Source of the DNA: an uncultured Treponema sp.
GTDB lineage: Bacteria; Spirochaetota; Spirochaetia; Treponematales; Treponemataceae
DNA: 5,917 nt
Reading direction: 5' to 3'
Assembly: GCA_947165795.1 (NCBI GenBank)
Contig: CAMVBP010000126.1
Coordinates: forward strand, 1-5,917
Shown: positions 1 to 5,562 of the stretch, one piece after another
How positions within the stretch are numbered: the first letter of the stretch is position 1
Layout of the letters: each line of letters opens with the position of its first letter
Made by a program: the position numbers and the translations under genes
Notes under the pieces: generated by a model
The model's database searches: none
Seen by the model: only the letters and a program-made list of their open reading frames with translations
What the model was told of the DNA's origin: nothing

Positions 1-157
1 AAAATCCTTTTACAGGATCTATCCAGCGGGCAAGAGCTTCTTCATCACAAACACGCCCATTTACAGCACGAATAATAGGTTGATAATAAACAGTTATCCA
101 CTTCTCTTTGAGCGCCTTTGCGAAATTATCTATTACATACTGTCGGTCTACATCCAT
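1..157 (-). CDS. EAL-domain cyclic-di-GMP phosphodiesterase, N-terminal part (gene runs off the left edge)
   Basis: Only the first 52 codons are in the window. Read leftward from ATG at 157, the protein begins MDVDRQYVIDNF. It then shows the classic start of an EAL domain: YYQPII at about residues 24-29, RAVNGRVC after it, and the signature EEALARW at about 39-45 with an intact E-A-L triplet, followed by a DP..GF segment. EAL domains hydrolyse cyclic di-GMP to pGpG, and the glutamate of the EAL motif is a metal ligand. Most catalytic residues lie outside the window, so activity cannot be judged, nor whether a GGDEF or sensory domain follows. No signal peptide or membrane segment is visible, so this end looks cytoplasmic. 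The start is well constrained: an in-frame TAA lies four codons upstream, and no other ATG, GTG or TTG lies between. AGGA directly abuts the ATG, too close for a normal ribosome binding site. The gene diverges from the suf operon. Confidence 0.88.
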   Translation of the reverse strand, partial: MDVDRQYVIDNFAKALKEKWITVYYQPIIRAVNGRVCDEEALARWIDPVKGF

Positions 158-165
158 TCCTATTA

Positions 166-193
166 ATTATAACCCATAAAAACTAAAACGCAA
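166..193 (-). promoter_or_regulatory. Sigma70-like promoter for the EAL gene
   Basis: On the minus strand, a perfect TATAAT lies at 171-166. TTGCGT lies at 193-188, separated by 16 bp. The -35 box matches the consensus only in its first three bases. The -10 box ends eight bases before the EAL start codon, so the transcript would begin almost at the ATG, with little or no leader. This is motif reading only. Confidence 0.5.
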
Positions 194-197
194 ACTT

Positions 198-226
198 TTC
201 GCATATACTAGAAAAAAACCTATAAA
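198..226 (+). promoter_or_regulatory. Possible sigma70-like promoter for the suf operon
   Basis: TTCGCA at 198-203 (4 of 6 consensus bases) and TATAAA at 221-226 (5 of 6) are separated by an optimal 17 bp. The -10 box touches the upstream candidate ATG at 228. If this promoter is real, transcription would begin near 233 and sufD would start at ATG 246. A second -10-like TATACT at 204-209 has no convincing -35 but would suit the ATG at 228. No clear operator for an Rrf2/IscR-type regulator was seen. Confidence 0.4.
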
Positions 227-227
227 T

Positions 228-1331
228 ATGGTAGATTATACGAGTATGACAGACATAAACTCAAAAAACGCAGAAAATGCGTCTATAAATATAAATCCAA
301 TTCCGTACCTTACCTGGAGCTGGCTAAAAATAAACAGCGATTCTGCTGCCTATGATTTTTCGCTTTCAGAAAATAACGGAAAAGAAATTCAACTGCCAGA
401 GGGCATTCAAGTAAGCAATGGAAAATCTGTTTCTACACAATTACCGGAACCTGGATTTTCAATTGGTGAACAGGCCGCAAAACTTATAAGCAATGCCGCA
501 GCTGACAGCAGAATCTATACAATAGAAAAAACTCCTACAGATAAAAAACCGCTTATCATAAGAGTTTCTATAGAATCAAATAGTGCAAGCAATCAGATAA
601 TACATGCAAAGGCCGGAACAAACGCAAACGTTATAATCATTTACGACGGAAAAACAAACAGATCAGTACTTTCCGGAGTAATCACTAAAGTTTACGCAGA
701 AGAAAATTCTTCACTTCATATTTCAAAAGTTCAATTATGCAACGGCGGCGTAAACCAGATAGATGACACGGCAGTTATTTGCGGAGAAAATGCAAAAGTA
801 AGCCTTACACAAATTGAACTTGGCGGATCCCACATAGATGCAGGCTTTCATGCAACACTTGAAGGTTATCAGTCTTCATTCTATTCCGACACAGCATATA
901 TCTGCAGGAACACTCAATACCTGGATATGAATCAGGTTGTAGTTCACAAGGGAAAGAAAACTGTCTGCGACATGAAAACTCATGGAACCGCAAAAGACGA
1001 AACTACAAAAACTTACCGCGGAACAATTGATATGGTAAAAGGCTGTGCAGGTTCACAGGGAAATGAAATAGAAACGACACTTCTTCTTTCTCCAAAGGCA
1101 GTTGTAAAAGCCGCTCCGATTATTCTCTGCGGCGAAGAAGATATTTCTGCAGAACACGGTTCAACAATCGGAAAGCTTTCCAACGAAATGTTATTCTACA
1201 TGAACAGCCGCGGCATTGATCAGAAAACTGCTGAAGATCTGCTTACAAATGCAAAAATTACAGCAGCGGCCGCAAACATTGAAGATGAAAATATTCAAAA
1301 CGAGATTCTGGAGTACATCAATGGAAAATAA
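228..1331 (+). CDS. sufD: Fe-S cluster assembly scaffold protein SufD (SufB/SufD family)
   Basis: This is a member of the SufB/SufD beta-helix family. In known systems SufD pairs with SufB and the ATPase SufC to build Fe-S clusters in the cytoplasm. The N-terminus has an IPYLTWSWLKIN segment (about residues 25-36) like the P-T-W element near the start of SufD proteins. A long repetitive beta-strand region follows (about 110-290). The C-terminal hallmark is LLLSPKAVVKAAPI, then SAEHGSTIGKL and LFYMNSRGI. The HG in that motif (His310) fits SufD, whose equivalent histidine is functionally important in E. coli; SufB normally has a glutamate nearby (HEAT). At 367 residues it is somewhat shorter than E. 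coli SufD (about 420). The start is uncertain: ATG 228 gives the longest protein and ATG 246 (MTDINSKN) is six codons in. Neither has a good Shine-Dalgarno site. It overlaps sufS by 11 bp. Its usual partners SufB and SufC are not encoded in the window. Confidence 0.88.
   Translation: MVDYTSMTDINSKNAENASININPIPYLTWSWLKINSDSAAYDFSLSENNGKEIQLPEGIQVSNGKSVSTQLPEPGFSIGEQAAKLISNAAADSRIYTIEKTPTDKKPLIIRVSIESNSASNQIIHAKAGTNANVIIIYDGKTNRSVLSGVITKVYAEENSSLHISKVQLCNGGVNQIDDTAVICGENAKVSLTQIELGGSHIDAGFHATLEGYQSSFYSDTAYICRNTQYLDMNQVVVHKGKKTVCDMKTHGTAKDETTKTYRGTIDMVKGCAGSQGNEIETTLLLSPKAVVKAAPIILCGEEDISAEHGSTIGKLSNEMLFYMNSRGIDQKTAEDLLTNAKITAAAANIEDENIQNEILEYINGK
1310..1313 (+). promoter_or_regulatory. Ribosome binding site that fixes the sufS start
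   Basis: GGAG inside the end of sufD lies 7 bases before ATG 1321. It supports that start over the in-frame ATG at 1216, whose extra 35 codons only read sufD sequence in another frame. The site lies within translated sufD sequence, so sufD and sufS are probably translationally coupled. Confidence 0.7.
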
Positions 1332-2565
1332 ATACAGAAAAGATTTTCCTTTCTTCAAGGCAATTGATGAAAACGAATCCGAAGAAAACAAAGGCCTTAT
1401 ATATTTTGATACTGCGGCCACAGCGCAAAGACCTTTTATTGTGCTGAATGCAATGACTCATTTTTACGCAACAGAAAATGCAAATCCGTTGCGTGGACTT
1501 TATTCACTCAGCGAGCGCGCAACTCTTGCATACGAAAATGCAAGGGACACAGTTGCAAAATTCATAAATGCAAAAAAAGCTTCGGAAATAGTTTTTACAC
1601 GCAATGCTTCGGAAAGCTTAAATCTTGTAGCCTACAGCTGGGGACTTAATAACTTAAAAGAAGGCGATGAAATCTGCGTAACGATTATGGAGCATCACTC
1701 AAATATTGTTCCATGGCAGATGGTCTGCCAAAAGACCGGCGCAAAGCTTGTATTTCTTGAATGCGATAAAGAAACAGGAATTATCAGTGATGAAGAAATA
1801 GCCGGAAAAATCGGGCCCCGCACAAAAATTGTTTCTGTCGTACATGTAAGCAATGTACTTGGAGTAACAAATCCAGTAAAGAAAATAGGAGAAGCTGCAC
1901 ACGCTGCCGGAGCAATTTTTATAGTAGACGGAGCACAGTCTGCTCCTCATATGAAAGTTGATGTTCAGGAAATAAATGCAGACTTTTTTGCAATGAGCGG
2001 TCATAAACTCTGCGGACCAATGGGAATTGGAGCACTCTACGGAAAATATGAACTCCTTGAAAAAATGGAACCTTTCCTTCGCGGTGGAGAAATGATTGAA
2101 TACGTAACCCGCGAAAAAGCAACCTGGGCAGAAGTTCCTCATAAATTTGAAGCAGGAACTGTAAGCGCCGGAGATGCCGTTGGAATGGCTGCTGCAATCC
2201 GTTACATAAGTTCAATAGGACTTGAGAATATAGAAAAGCACGATGCAGAGCTTGCCTGCCGCATTATTGAAGGAATGAAGAAAATTCCTCATATAAATAT
2301 AATCGGTCCAAAAGACGGAAACAAACGCTGCGGAATTGTAACTTTCACTGTAGACGGAGTTCATCCTCACGATGTTGCTACCCTTCTTTCAGAAGAGCAC
2401 ATTGCAATCCGCGCAGGCCACCACTGTGCACAGCCGCTTGGACAGTATCTGGAACAGACAGCTACTGCACGCGCAAGCCTGTATTTTTACAACACAGAAG
2501 ATGAAGCAGACATCTTCCTGGAAAAACTGAGTCATCTTCGCGAATGGAGCGGTTATAAAGATTAA
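1321..2565 (+). CDS. sufS: Cysteine desulfurase SufS (group II, PLP-dependent)
   Basis: SufS removes sulfur from L-cysteine, giving alanine and an enzyme-bound persulfide, which supplies Fe-S assembly. The 414-residue protein has normal family length. Visible elements in order: IYFDTAATAQRP near the N-terminus (27-38); MEHHSN, whose histidine packs on PLP (123-128); VDGAQSAPH with the PLP-binding Asp203 and Gln206 (202-210); SGHKLCGP with the PLP Schiff-base Lys229 (226-233); and RAGHHCAQPLG with catalytic Cys369 (364-374), followed by Arg384 in TARAS. The HPHD motif carries His350, exactly 19 residues before the catalytic Cys. The same spacing is seen for B. subtilis His342 and Cys361, where this histidine takes over a zinc ligand position from SufU. 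That marks a SufU-type partner, in agreement with the next gene. The start at 1321 is chosen from the GGAG site and because MENKYRKDFPFF is a typical SufS beginning. It overlaps the end of sufD. Confidence 0.96.
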   Translation: MENKYRKDFPFFKAIDENESEENKGLIYFDTAATAQRPFIVLNAMTHFYATENANPLRGLYSLSERATLAYENARDTVAKFINAKKASEIVFTRNASESLNLVAYSWGLNNLKEGDEICVTIMEHHSNIVPWQMVCQKTGAKLVFLECDKETGIISDEEIAGKIGPRTKIVSVVHVSNVLGVTNPVKKIGEAAHAAGAIFIVDGAQSAPHMKVDVQEINADFFAMSGHKLCGPMGIGALYGKYELLEKMEPFLRGGEMIEYVTREKATWAEVPHKFEAGTVSAGDAVGMAAAIRYISSIGLENIEKHDAELACRIIEGMKKIPHINIIGPKDGNKRCGIVTFTVDGVHPHDVATLLSEEHIAIRAGHHCAQPLGQYLEQTATARASLYFYNTEDEADIFLEKLSHLREWSGYKD

Positions 2566-2606
2566 ACTGTAAAAATGCTTAGAGCGGGCTACATCAAGCG
2601 GTTTTC

Positions 2607-2612
2607 AGGAGA
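2607..2612 (+). promoter_or_regulatory. Ribosome binding site of sufU
   Basis: AGGAGA is a strong Shine-Dalgarno sequence, but it sits 11 bases from ATG 2624, longer than the 5-8 bases elsewhere in this window. It lies in the 58-bp gap after sufS. Confidence 0.6.
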
Positions 2613-2623
2613 CTAATATAATT

Positions 2624-3058
2624 ATGGATACAAAAGAATTATACAGAGAGATTCTAAACGAGCACAACATAAATCCGACTCATAAGGCTGCAATGGATTC
2701 TCCGGATTTTTGTCTTGAAGGCGTAAACCCAAGCTGCGGAGACCAGATAACATTACAGCTTAAGCTTGGCGACGACGGAAAAATTTCCGACGCAAGTTTT
2801 ACAGGAAGCGGCTGCGCAATCTCTCAGGCAAGTGTAGATATGATGGCAGATCTTGTAATCGGAAAGACAAAGGAAGAAGCTCTCGCACTTGCAGATATTT
2901 TTGACCGCATGATAAAGAGCGAAATCAGTGAAGAAGAACTGGAAAAACTGGATGAAGCCGCTGCCCTGCAGGATATTTCGCACATGCCTGCCCGCGTAAA
3001 ATGCGCAATGCTCGGCTGGCGAACCATGAAAGAGATGCTCGGCGTTCAATCTACTTGA
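2624..3058 (+). CDS. sufU: Zinc-dependent sulfurtransferase SufU
   Basis: SufU accepts persulfide sulfur from SufS and passes it toward the SufBCD scaffold. It resembles the IscU fold but is a zinc-bound sulfur carrier. The 144-residue protein has the expected length. The ligand set is visible: Cys38 and Asp40 in NPSCGDQ, Cys64 in GSGCAIS, and Cys127 in PARVKCAMLGW. These match the C-x-D, C, C zinc site known from B. subtilis SufU. An acidic helical stretch (about 95-112, SEISEEELEKLDEAA) sits where SufU carries its characteristic insertion relative to IscU, supporting SufU over IscU. The gene follows sufS by 58 bp on the same strand and is probably in one transcript with sufD and sufS. The ORF ends at TGA 3056-3058, which overlaps the possible -35 box of the following tRNA gene. 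Confidence 0.94.
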   Translation: MDTKELYREILNEHNINPTHKAAMDSPDFCLEGVNPSCGDQITLQLKLGDDGKISDASFTGSGCAISQASVDMMADLVIGKTKEEALALADIFDRMIKSEISEEELEKLDEAAALQDISHMPARVKCAMLGWRTMKEMLGVQST

Positions 3059-3081
3059 ATATAACTCTCTTATATGATAAT
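3055..3081 (+). promoter_or_regulatory. Possible promoter for the tRNA-Arg gene
   Basis: TTGAAT at 3055-3060 overlaps the sufU stop codon. GATAAT at 3076-3081 follows after a short 15-bp spacer, and the overlapping TATGAT at 3073-3078 is an alternative -10. The tRNA begins 13 bases after GATAAT, leaving room for a short processed leader. The tRNA could equally be read through from the suf operon. Confidence 0.4.
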
Positions 3082-3094
3082 ATATTTCAACTTC

Positions 3095-3168
3095 GGTGCT
3101 TTAGCTCAGCTGGATAGAGCAGCTGCCTTCTAAGCAGCAGGTCGGCGGTTCGATTCCGTCAAGCATCA
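3095..3168 (+). tRNA. tRNA-Arg (anticodon UCU, reads AGA)
   Basis: A complete 74-nt cloverleaf can be drawn. The acceptor GGTGCTT pairs with AAGCATC, with one G-U pair at position 2-71. The D arm is GCTC...GAGC with an AGCTGGATA loop. The anticodon stem GCTGC/GCAGC holds loop CTTCTAA with TCT at 3129-3131. The variable region is the five bases AGGTC. The T stem GGCGG/CCGTC (one G-U pair) holds loop TTCGATT. The discriminator is A3168. No CCA is encoded, so the 3' end must be added by tRNA nucleotidyltransferase. AGA is a frequent arginine codon in such AT-rich genomes. The gene lies 36 bp after sufU, and its last base begins the A run that serves as the U tract of the opposite-strand terminator. 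Confidence 0.97.
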
Positions 3169-3204
3169 AAAAAAAAGGGGTCATAGTTAATTACTGATGA
3201 CCCC
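3168..3204 (-). terminator. Intrinsic terminator of the leftward lipoprotein operon
   Basis: GGGGTCAT at 3177-3184 pairs perfectly with ATGACCCC at 3197-3204. The stem can extend by three more pairs (AGT/ACT) past one bulged G, leaving a five-base loop. On the minus strand the stem is followed directly by nine T residues (the A run at 3168-3176), a textbook rho-independent signal 20 bp after the peptidase gene. On the plus strand the hairpin is followed only by ATAATTATTT, so it could weakly stop suf/tRNA transcripts as well. Confidence 0.9.
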
Positions 3205-3224
3205 ATAATTATTTAACTTCAATT

Positions 3225-4475
3225 TTAGTAAAATAATTTATCAAGAAGACTTCCATTTTGTGCATTTAGGCTTGGCGACCACCACTGATTATTTTTTATA
3301 AACAGACATTGTTCCATATTATTCCGGTTTTTTATATATTCAGCGGGGTGACTTGTCTGCAAAGTTCTTGAATCTATTTTTTGAATCAGAAAAACTCCAA
3401 TCTGCGAATTGTCCGCTAAAAGGCAGGCATTATTTATGGAAGAAACCAGCTGATTTGATGCCTGTGCAAGATTAAAATCAGAATCATTTTCATATAATTT
3501 TGCCATGGCAGAAATATCAAGATACATATCGCAGGGGTACTGTGTATAACTGTACGATTTTGAATCAAGTAAATCATTCAGGACATTAATTTTATCCTTT
3601 GTATTTCCAATCGTCTCAGAAAGCTTTTGTGAAAAATTATCAAAGGATGTCATCAGGTTTTCGAGCTGTGAATTAATTATTACAGTAGTTTTTACGGACG
3701 AACTTTCCGACATAATTTCTGCTATTTCTCTGGAAGAATAATTACTGTTATTAATCCGATCAATTAAAGATTTATAATCCCAGCCGCACGAAGGAGTTAC
3801 GCCCGGACAGGCCACAGTATACTCTGCACAGTTTTTTATTTCATAAAGATTTTCAAAAACACAGCCAAAACATGTATCAAATCCAATAACGCTCAAGCCC
3901 GAATTATTTAAGGCTTTTCCCAAATCACAGACAGACATATATGAATCAGTTTTATCATCAATTGCAAATGCCCTGCTTCCACGCCAGCCTGTTCCATGTC
4001 CCCAAATAATTAACCCGAATTTTTCGGCAGGATATTCTTCTTTTGCAAATTGAATGAGTTTTTTTAAATTCATATAATTTCCCATATCAAGTTCAGTTTC
4101 ATTATCCTGTTTTAAGCCAAGTAAAGGACAATTCAATCTTTTAGAAACTATTTCATTTCTATTTTTTGAATCATAGGAAATTTCGTAAAGTCTGGTATCC
4201 GTCCAGTTTCCATTTGTTTCATCGTATTCATCAGATCTGTCGACTAATGCAAGAACATTCATGTTTCTGAATTTTGAATTTTCCATTTCATTAAGATTTT
4301 CAATTGCATAACTTTCCAGATCGTTATCTGCAGCCATATAAATTATAAGTGTGAGTTTATTCATTTTATTAGAAGGTTCAGTTTCATTACCTTCCGTATA
4401 ATAACTGCATCCAAAAAAAACAAACGAAATCAGAATACAAAAATAATTAACTTTGTGTAAAAAAATATTTTTCAT
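3225..4475 (-). CDS. Clostripain-family (C11) cysteine peptidase, predicted lipoprotein
   Basis: This is a 416-residue caspase-fold (clan CD) peptidase. Residues 1-23 form a lipoprotein signal peptide: positively charged start, hydrophobic CILISFVF, and lipobox FFGC with Cys23. It should be anchored in the cell envelope. The peptidase domain starts with LTLIIYMAADNDLESYAIENLNEM split across about residues 41-64, a typical C11 opening. The catalytic histidine is His160 in LIIWGHGTGW and the catalytic cysteine is Cys202 in GFDTCFGC. Asp200, two residues before the Cys, sits where clostripain-type enzymes use an Asp to select Arg or Lys at P1, so cleavage after basic residues is inferred. Basic residues between His160 and Cys202, such as Lys175, could serve for self-processing as in other C11 enzymes. 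SD AGGAG lies 5 bases before ATG 4475 and reaches the stop codon of the upstream lipoprotein gene, 9 bp away. It is the last gene of the operon. The natural substrate is unknown. Confidence 0.88.
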   Translation of the reverse strand: MKNIFLHKVNYFCILISFVFFGCSYYTEGNETEPSNKMNKLTLIIYMAADNDLESYAIENLNEMENSKFRNMNVLALVDRSDEYDETNGNWTDTRLYEISYDSKNRNEIVSKRLNCPLLGLKQDNETELDMGNYMNLKKLIQFAKEEYPAEKFGLIIWGHGTGWRGSRAFAIDDKTDSYMSVCDLGKALNNSGLSVIGFDTCFGCVFENLYEIKNCAEYTVACPGVTPSCGWDYKSLIDRINNSNYSSREIAEIMSESSSVKTTVIINSQLENLMTSFDNFSQKLSETIGNTKDKINVLNDLLDSKSYSYTQYPCDMYLDISAMAKLYENDSDFNLAQASNQLVSSINNACLLADNSQIGVFLIQKIDSRTLQTSHPAEYIKNRNNMEQCLFIKNNQWWSPSLNAQNGSLLDKLFY

Positions 4476-4484
4476 TGACTCTCC

Positions 4485-4937
4485 TTAATAAATTGTCATT
4501 CCAAAAGGATCGCTCCATACTGAACCGTCTTCATAAACAATCTTACTTATATAAAGATAATCAACCGTATAAATTTCATCGGGAACTATAGAAAAATAAT
4601 CATCCAGATTCAGACAGCATCTTAATGAACTTTTAGCAAGGATTTGTTCTTTTACAGTAAGGACAATATTGCTTTTTCCGCCAGAAATCGGTTCACCATC
4701 TTTATCAAACAGAAAAAAAACTACAGTCAATTCAGAAATATTTTTATCTGATTTGTTCATAAAGAAAAAATCCAAACCTGCAACTTCATAATCCATAGAG
4801 TTTTCATCCATCTCCATTTTACCTTCAGTAATATATGGAGTTTCACTTTTCTTCTGATCGGAAAAAGAACAGCATCCAAATAAAAAAAGTGCCGATATAA
4901 CAGGAATTAAATTAATAAGTGAATTAAGTTTATACAT
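4485..4937 (-). CDS. Small predicted lipoprotein of unknown function
   Basis: I do not recognise a named family. From ATG 4937 the protein has 150 residues. The N-terminus is a lipoprotein signal (LINLIPVISALFLFGCC) with lipobox LFGC and Cys22 as the likely lipid-bearing residue, so it should be exported and anchored. The rest is rich in alternating beta-type segments: DYEVAGLDFFFMNKS, then ISELTVVFFLFDKDGEPISG, then DYLYISKIVYEDGSVWSDPFG near the end. This suggests a single beta-sandwich-like domain, perhaps for binding rather than catalysis; no catalytic motif is seen. Start choice: AGGAG at 4948-4944 directly abuts ATG 4943, leaving no spacing, but lies 6 bases before ATG 4937, so 4937 is preferred; using 4943 adds two residues. 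The SD overlaps the stop of the upstream gene, and its own stop lies 9 bp before the C11 peptidase start. Close coupling suggests a shared role with the peptidase. Confidence 0.8.
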   Translation of the reverse strand: MYKLNSLINLIPVISALFLFGCCSFSDQKKSETPYITEGKMEMDENSMDYEVAGLDFFFMNKSDKNISELTVVFFLFDKDGEPISGGKSNIVLTVKEQILAKSSLRCCLNLDDYFSIVPDEIYTVDYLYISKIVYEDGSVWSDPFGMTIY

Positions 4938-4943
4938 TTTCAT

Positions 4944-4948
4944 CTCCT
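4944..4948 (-). promoter_or_regulatory. Ribosome binding site that decides the start of the small lipoprotein
   Basis: AGGAG reads leftward from 4948 to 4944 and overlaps the TAG stop (4949-4947) of the preceding gene. It is 6 bases from ATG 4937 and zero bases from ATG 4943. The arrangement favours 4937 and suggests translational coupling or re-initiation. Confidence 0.65.
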
Positions 4949-5447
4949 AAATCTTTTCAATAATTGATTTATATGATTGAACGACAAATTCTTCAGGGCT
5001 GTTTTGTTCGAATTTTATTTCTTCAAGCAGCTCCAAGGCCTTTTGTTTTTCTCCTAGCAGAATCTGTTTTTCTACGTTATTCAGAACATTATCAATACTG
5101 CAAACCTGAATACAAATAATTTTCTGGGCCTGCGTCTGAATTGTAAATTCAGATAATTTTGCATATCCGTTTTTTTCGCCGTAAATAACATATTCGCCGG
5201 AACTCAAATCATTAATTGTAAAAAGCCCATTGTCCAAAGATAAAGCAGAATATTCATTAATTCCAAAACCGGATTTCTTTTTACAACGGATTATAAAATT
5301 GCTTACAGCATGATTGTTTTCGTCAACAACAAATCCGCATAAATCAATTTTTCCGGAATATCCTTTTTTCGACGCACATCCCTGAAAAAATAAAAGCAGG
5401 AACAGAACTGATAAACAAAATCCTGAATTAATAATTTTTCTAAACAT
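4947..5447 (-). CDS. Predicted lipoprotein with a carboxypeptidase-regulatory-like beta domain
   Basis: The 166-residue protein starts at ATG 5447. Residues 1-24 form a lipoprotein signal: MFRKIINSGF, then hydrophobic LSVLFLLLFFQGC with lipobox FQGC and Cys24. Residues about 33-115 read like a carboxypeptidase regulatory-like (transthyretin-type) beta-sandwich: KIDLCGFVVDENNHAVSNF, then NGLFTINDLSSGEYVIYGEKN in pieces, the usual pattern of a G-x-V-x-D strand, a Phe-rich strand and a GEY-type strand before the last strands. The C-terminal 45 residues (NNVEKQILLGEKQKALELLEEI and beyond) look helical, TPR-like in style. Such domains usually help binding or folding in exported proteins; no enzyme motif is seen. 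An in-frame ATG at 5498 would put 17 extra residues before the signal peptide, so it is rejected in favour of 5447, which has a perfect SD. This is the first visible gene of the three-lipoprotein operon. Function is unknown. Confidence 0.82.
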   Translation of the reverse strand: MFRKIINSGFCLSVLFLLLFFQGCASKKGYSGKIDLCGFVVDENNHAVSNFIIRCKKKSGFGINEYSALSLDNGLFTINDLSSGEYVIYGEKNGYAKLSEFTIQTQAQKIICIQVCSIDNVLNNVEKQILLGEKQKALELLEEIKFEQNSPEEFVVQSYKSIIEKI

Positions 5448-5452
5448 TTTTT

Positions 5453-5459
5453 CTCCTCC
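5453..5459 (-). promoter_or_regulatory. Ribosome binding site that fixes the start of the first lipoprotein
   Basis: GGAGGAG reads leftward from 5459 to 5453 and lies 5 bases from ATG 5447. It is the strongest Shine-Dalgarno site in the window and rules in favour of 5447 over the in-frame ATG at 5498, which has none. Confidence 0.75.
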
Positions 5460-5536
5460 AAAATTCTTGTGACACCGGCCGCAAAGATGTTTACTCATAA
5501 GTTCACAGATAACTGCAATATCTTTAAGCGAAATAA

Positions 5537-5562
5537 AATAACTATCGTTAGTTAGCGTTATT
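5537..5562 (-). terminator. Weak stem-loop after the CxxC gene, possible terminator
   Basis: On the minus strand just after the TAA at 5564-5562, TAACTA and TAGTTA (5554-5549 and 5544-5539) form a 6-bp stem with a four-base loop, followed by TTATTTTATTT. A competing 6-bp stem joins the outer AATAAC and GTTATT copies (5562-5557 and 5542-5537). Both stems are almost all A-T pairs, so termination would be inefficient. It may only attenuate read-through into the lipoprotein operon. The interval 5448-5561 shows no convincing promoter. Confidence 0.3.

Noticed and set aside
189..203. Imperfect inverted repeat (GCAAA...TTCGC) upstream of sufD as an operator
   Set aside because: Only four base pairs hold around a mismatch; nothing resembles a known Rrf2/IscR or Fur site.
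805..993. Minus-strand 62-codon frame inside sufD
   Set aside because: It is an antisense shadow of the conserved SufD core, with no SD.
1216..1320. Extra 35-codon N-terminal extension of SufS from ATG 1216
   Set aside because: It only reads sufD sequence in another frame, matches no SufS N-terminus, and ATG 1321 has a well-placed GGAG.
1699..2215. Minus-strand open frames inside sufS
   Set aside because: They are shadows of a strongly supported conserved gene, with Cys/Phe/His-rich compositions typical of antisense reading.
2575..2616. A 13-codon mini-ORF (MLRAGYIKRFSGD) between sufS and sufU, ending in the sufU SD region
   Set aside because: It has no ribosome binding site and no regulatory codon run or alternative hairpins typical of leader peptides; ORFs of this length occur by chance.
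2753..3049. Minus-strand open frames inside sufU
   Set aside because: They are antisense shadows of sufU; low-complexity Ser-rich or Cys-rich translations with no start signals.
3095..3168. tRNA-Arg as an integration (att) site of a mobile element
   Set aside because: No second copy of the tRNA 3' end, no integrase and no other mobile gene are visible within the window.
5448..5498. CGRCH as a c-type heme-binding site (CxxCH) at the start of the first lipoprotein
   Set aside because: It would lie before the signal peptide in a 17-residue extension that lacks an SD; a heme site there would not be exported correctly.
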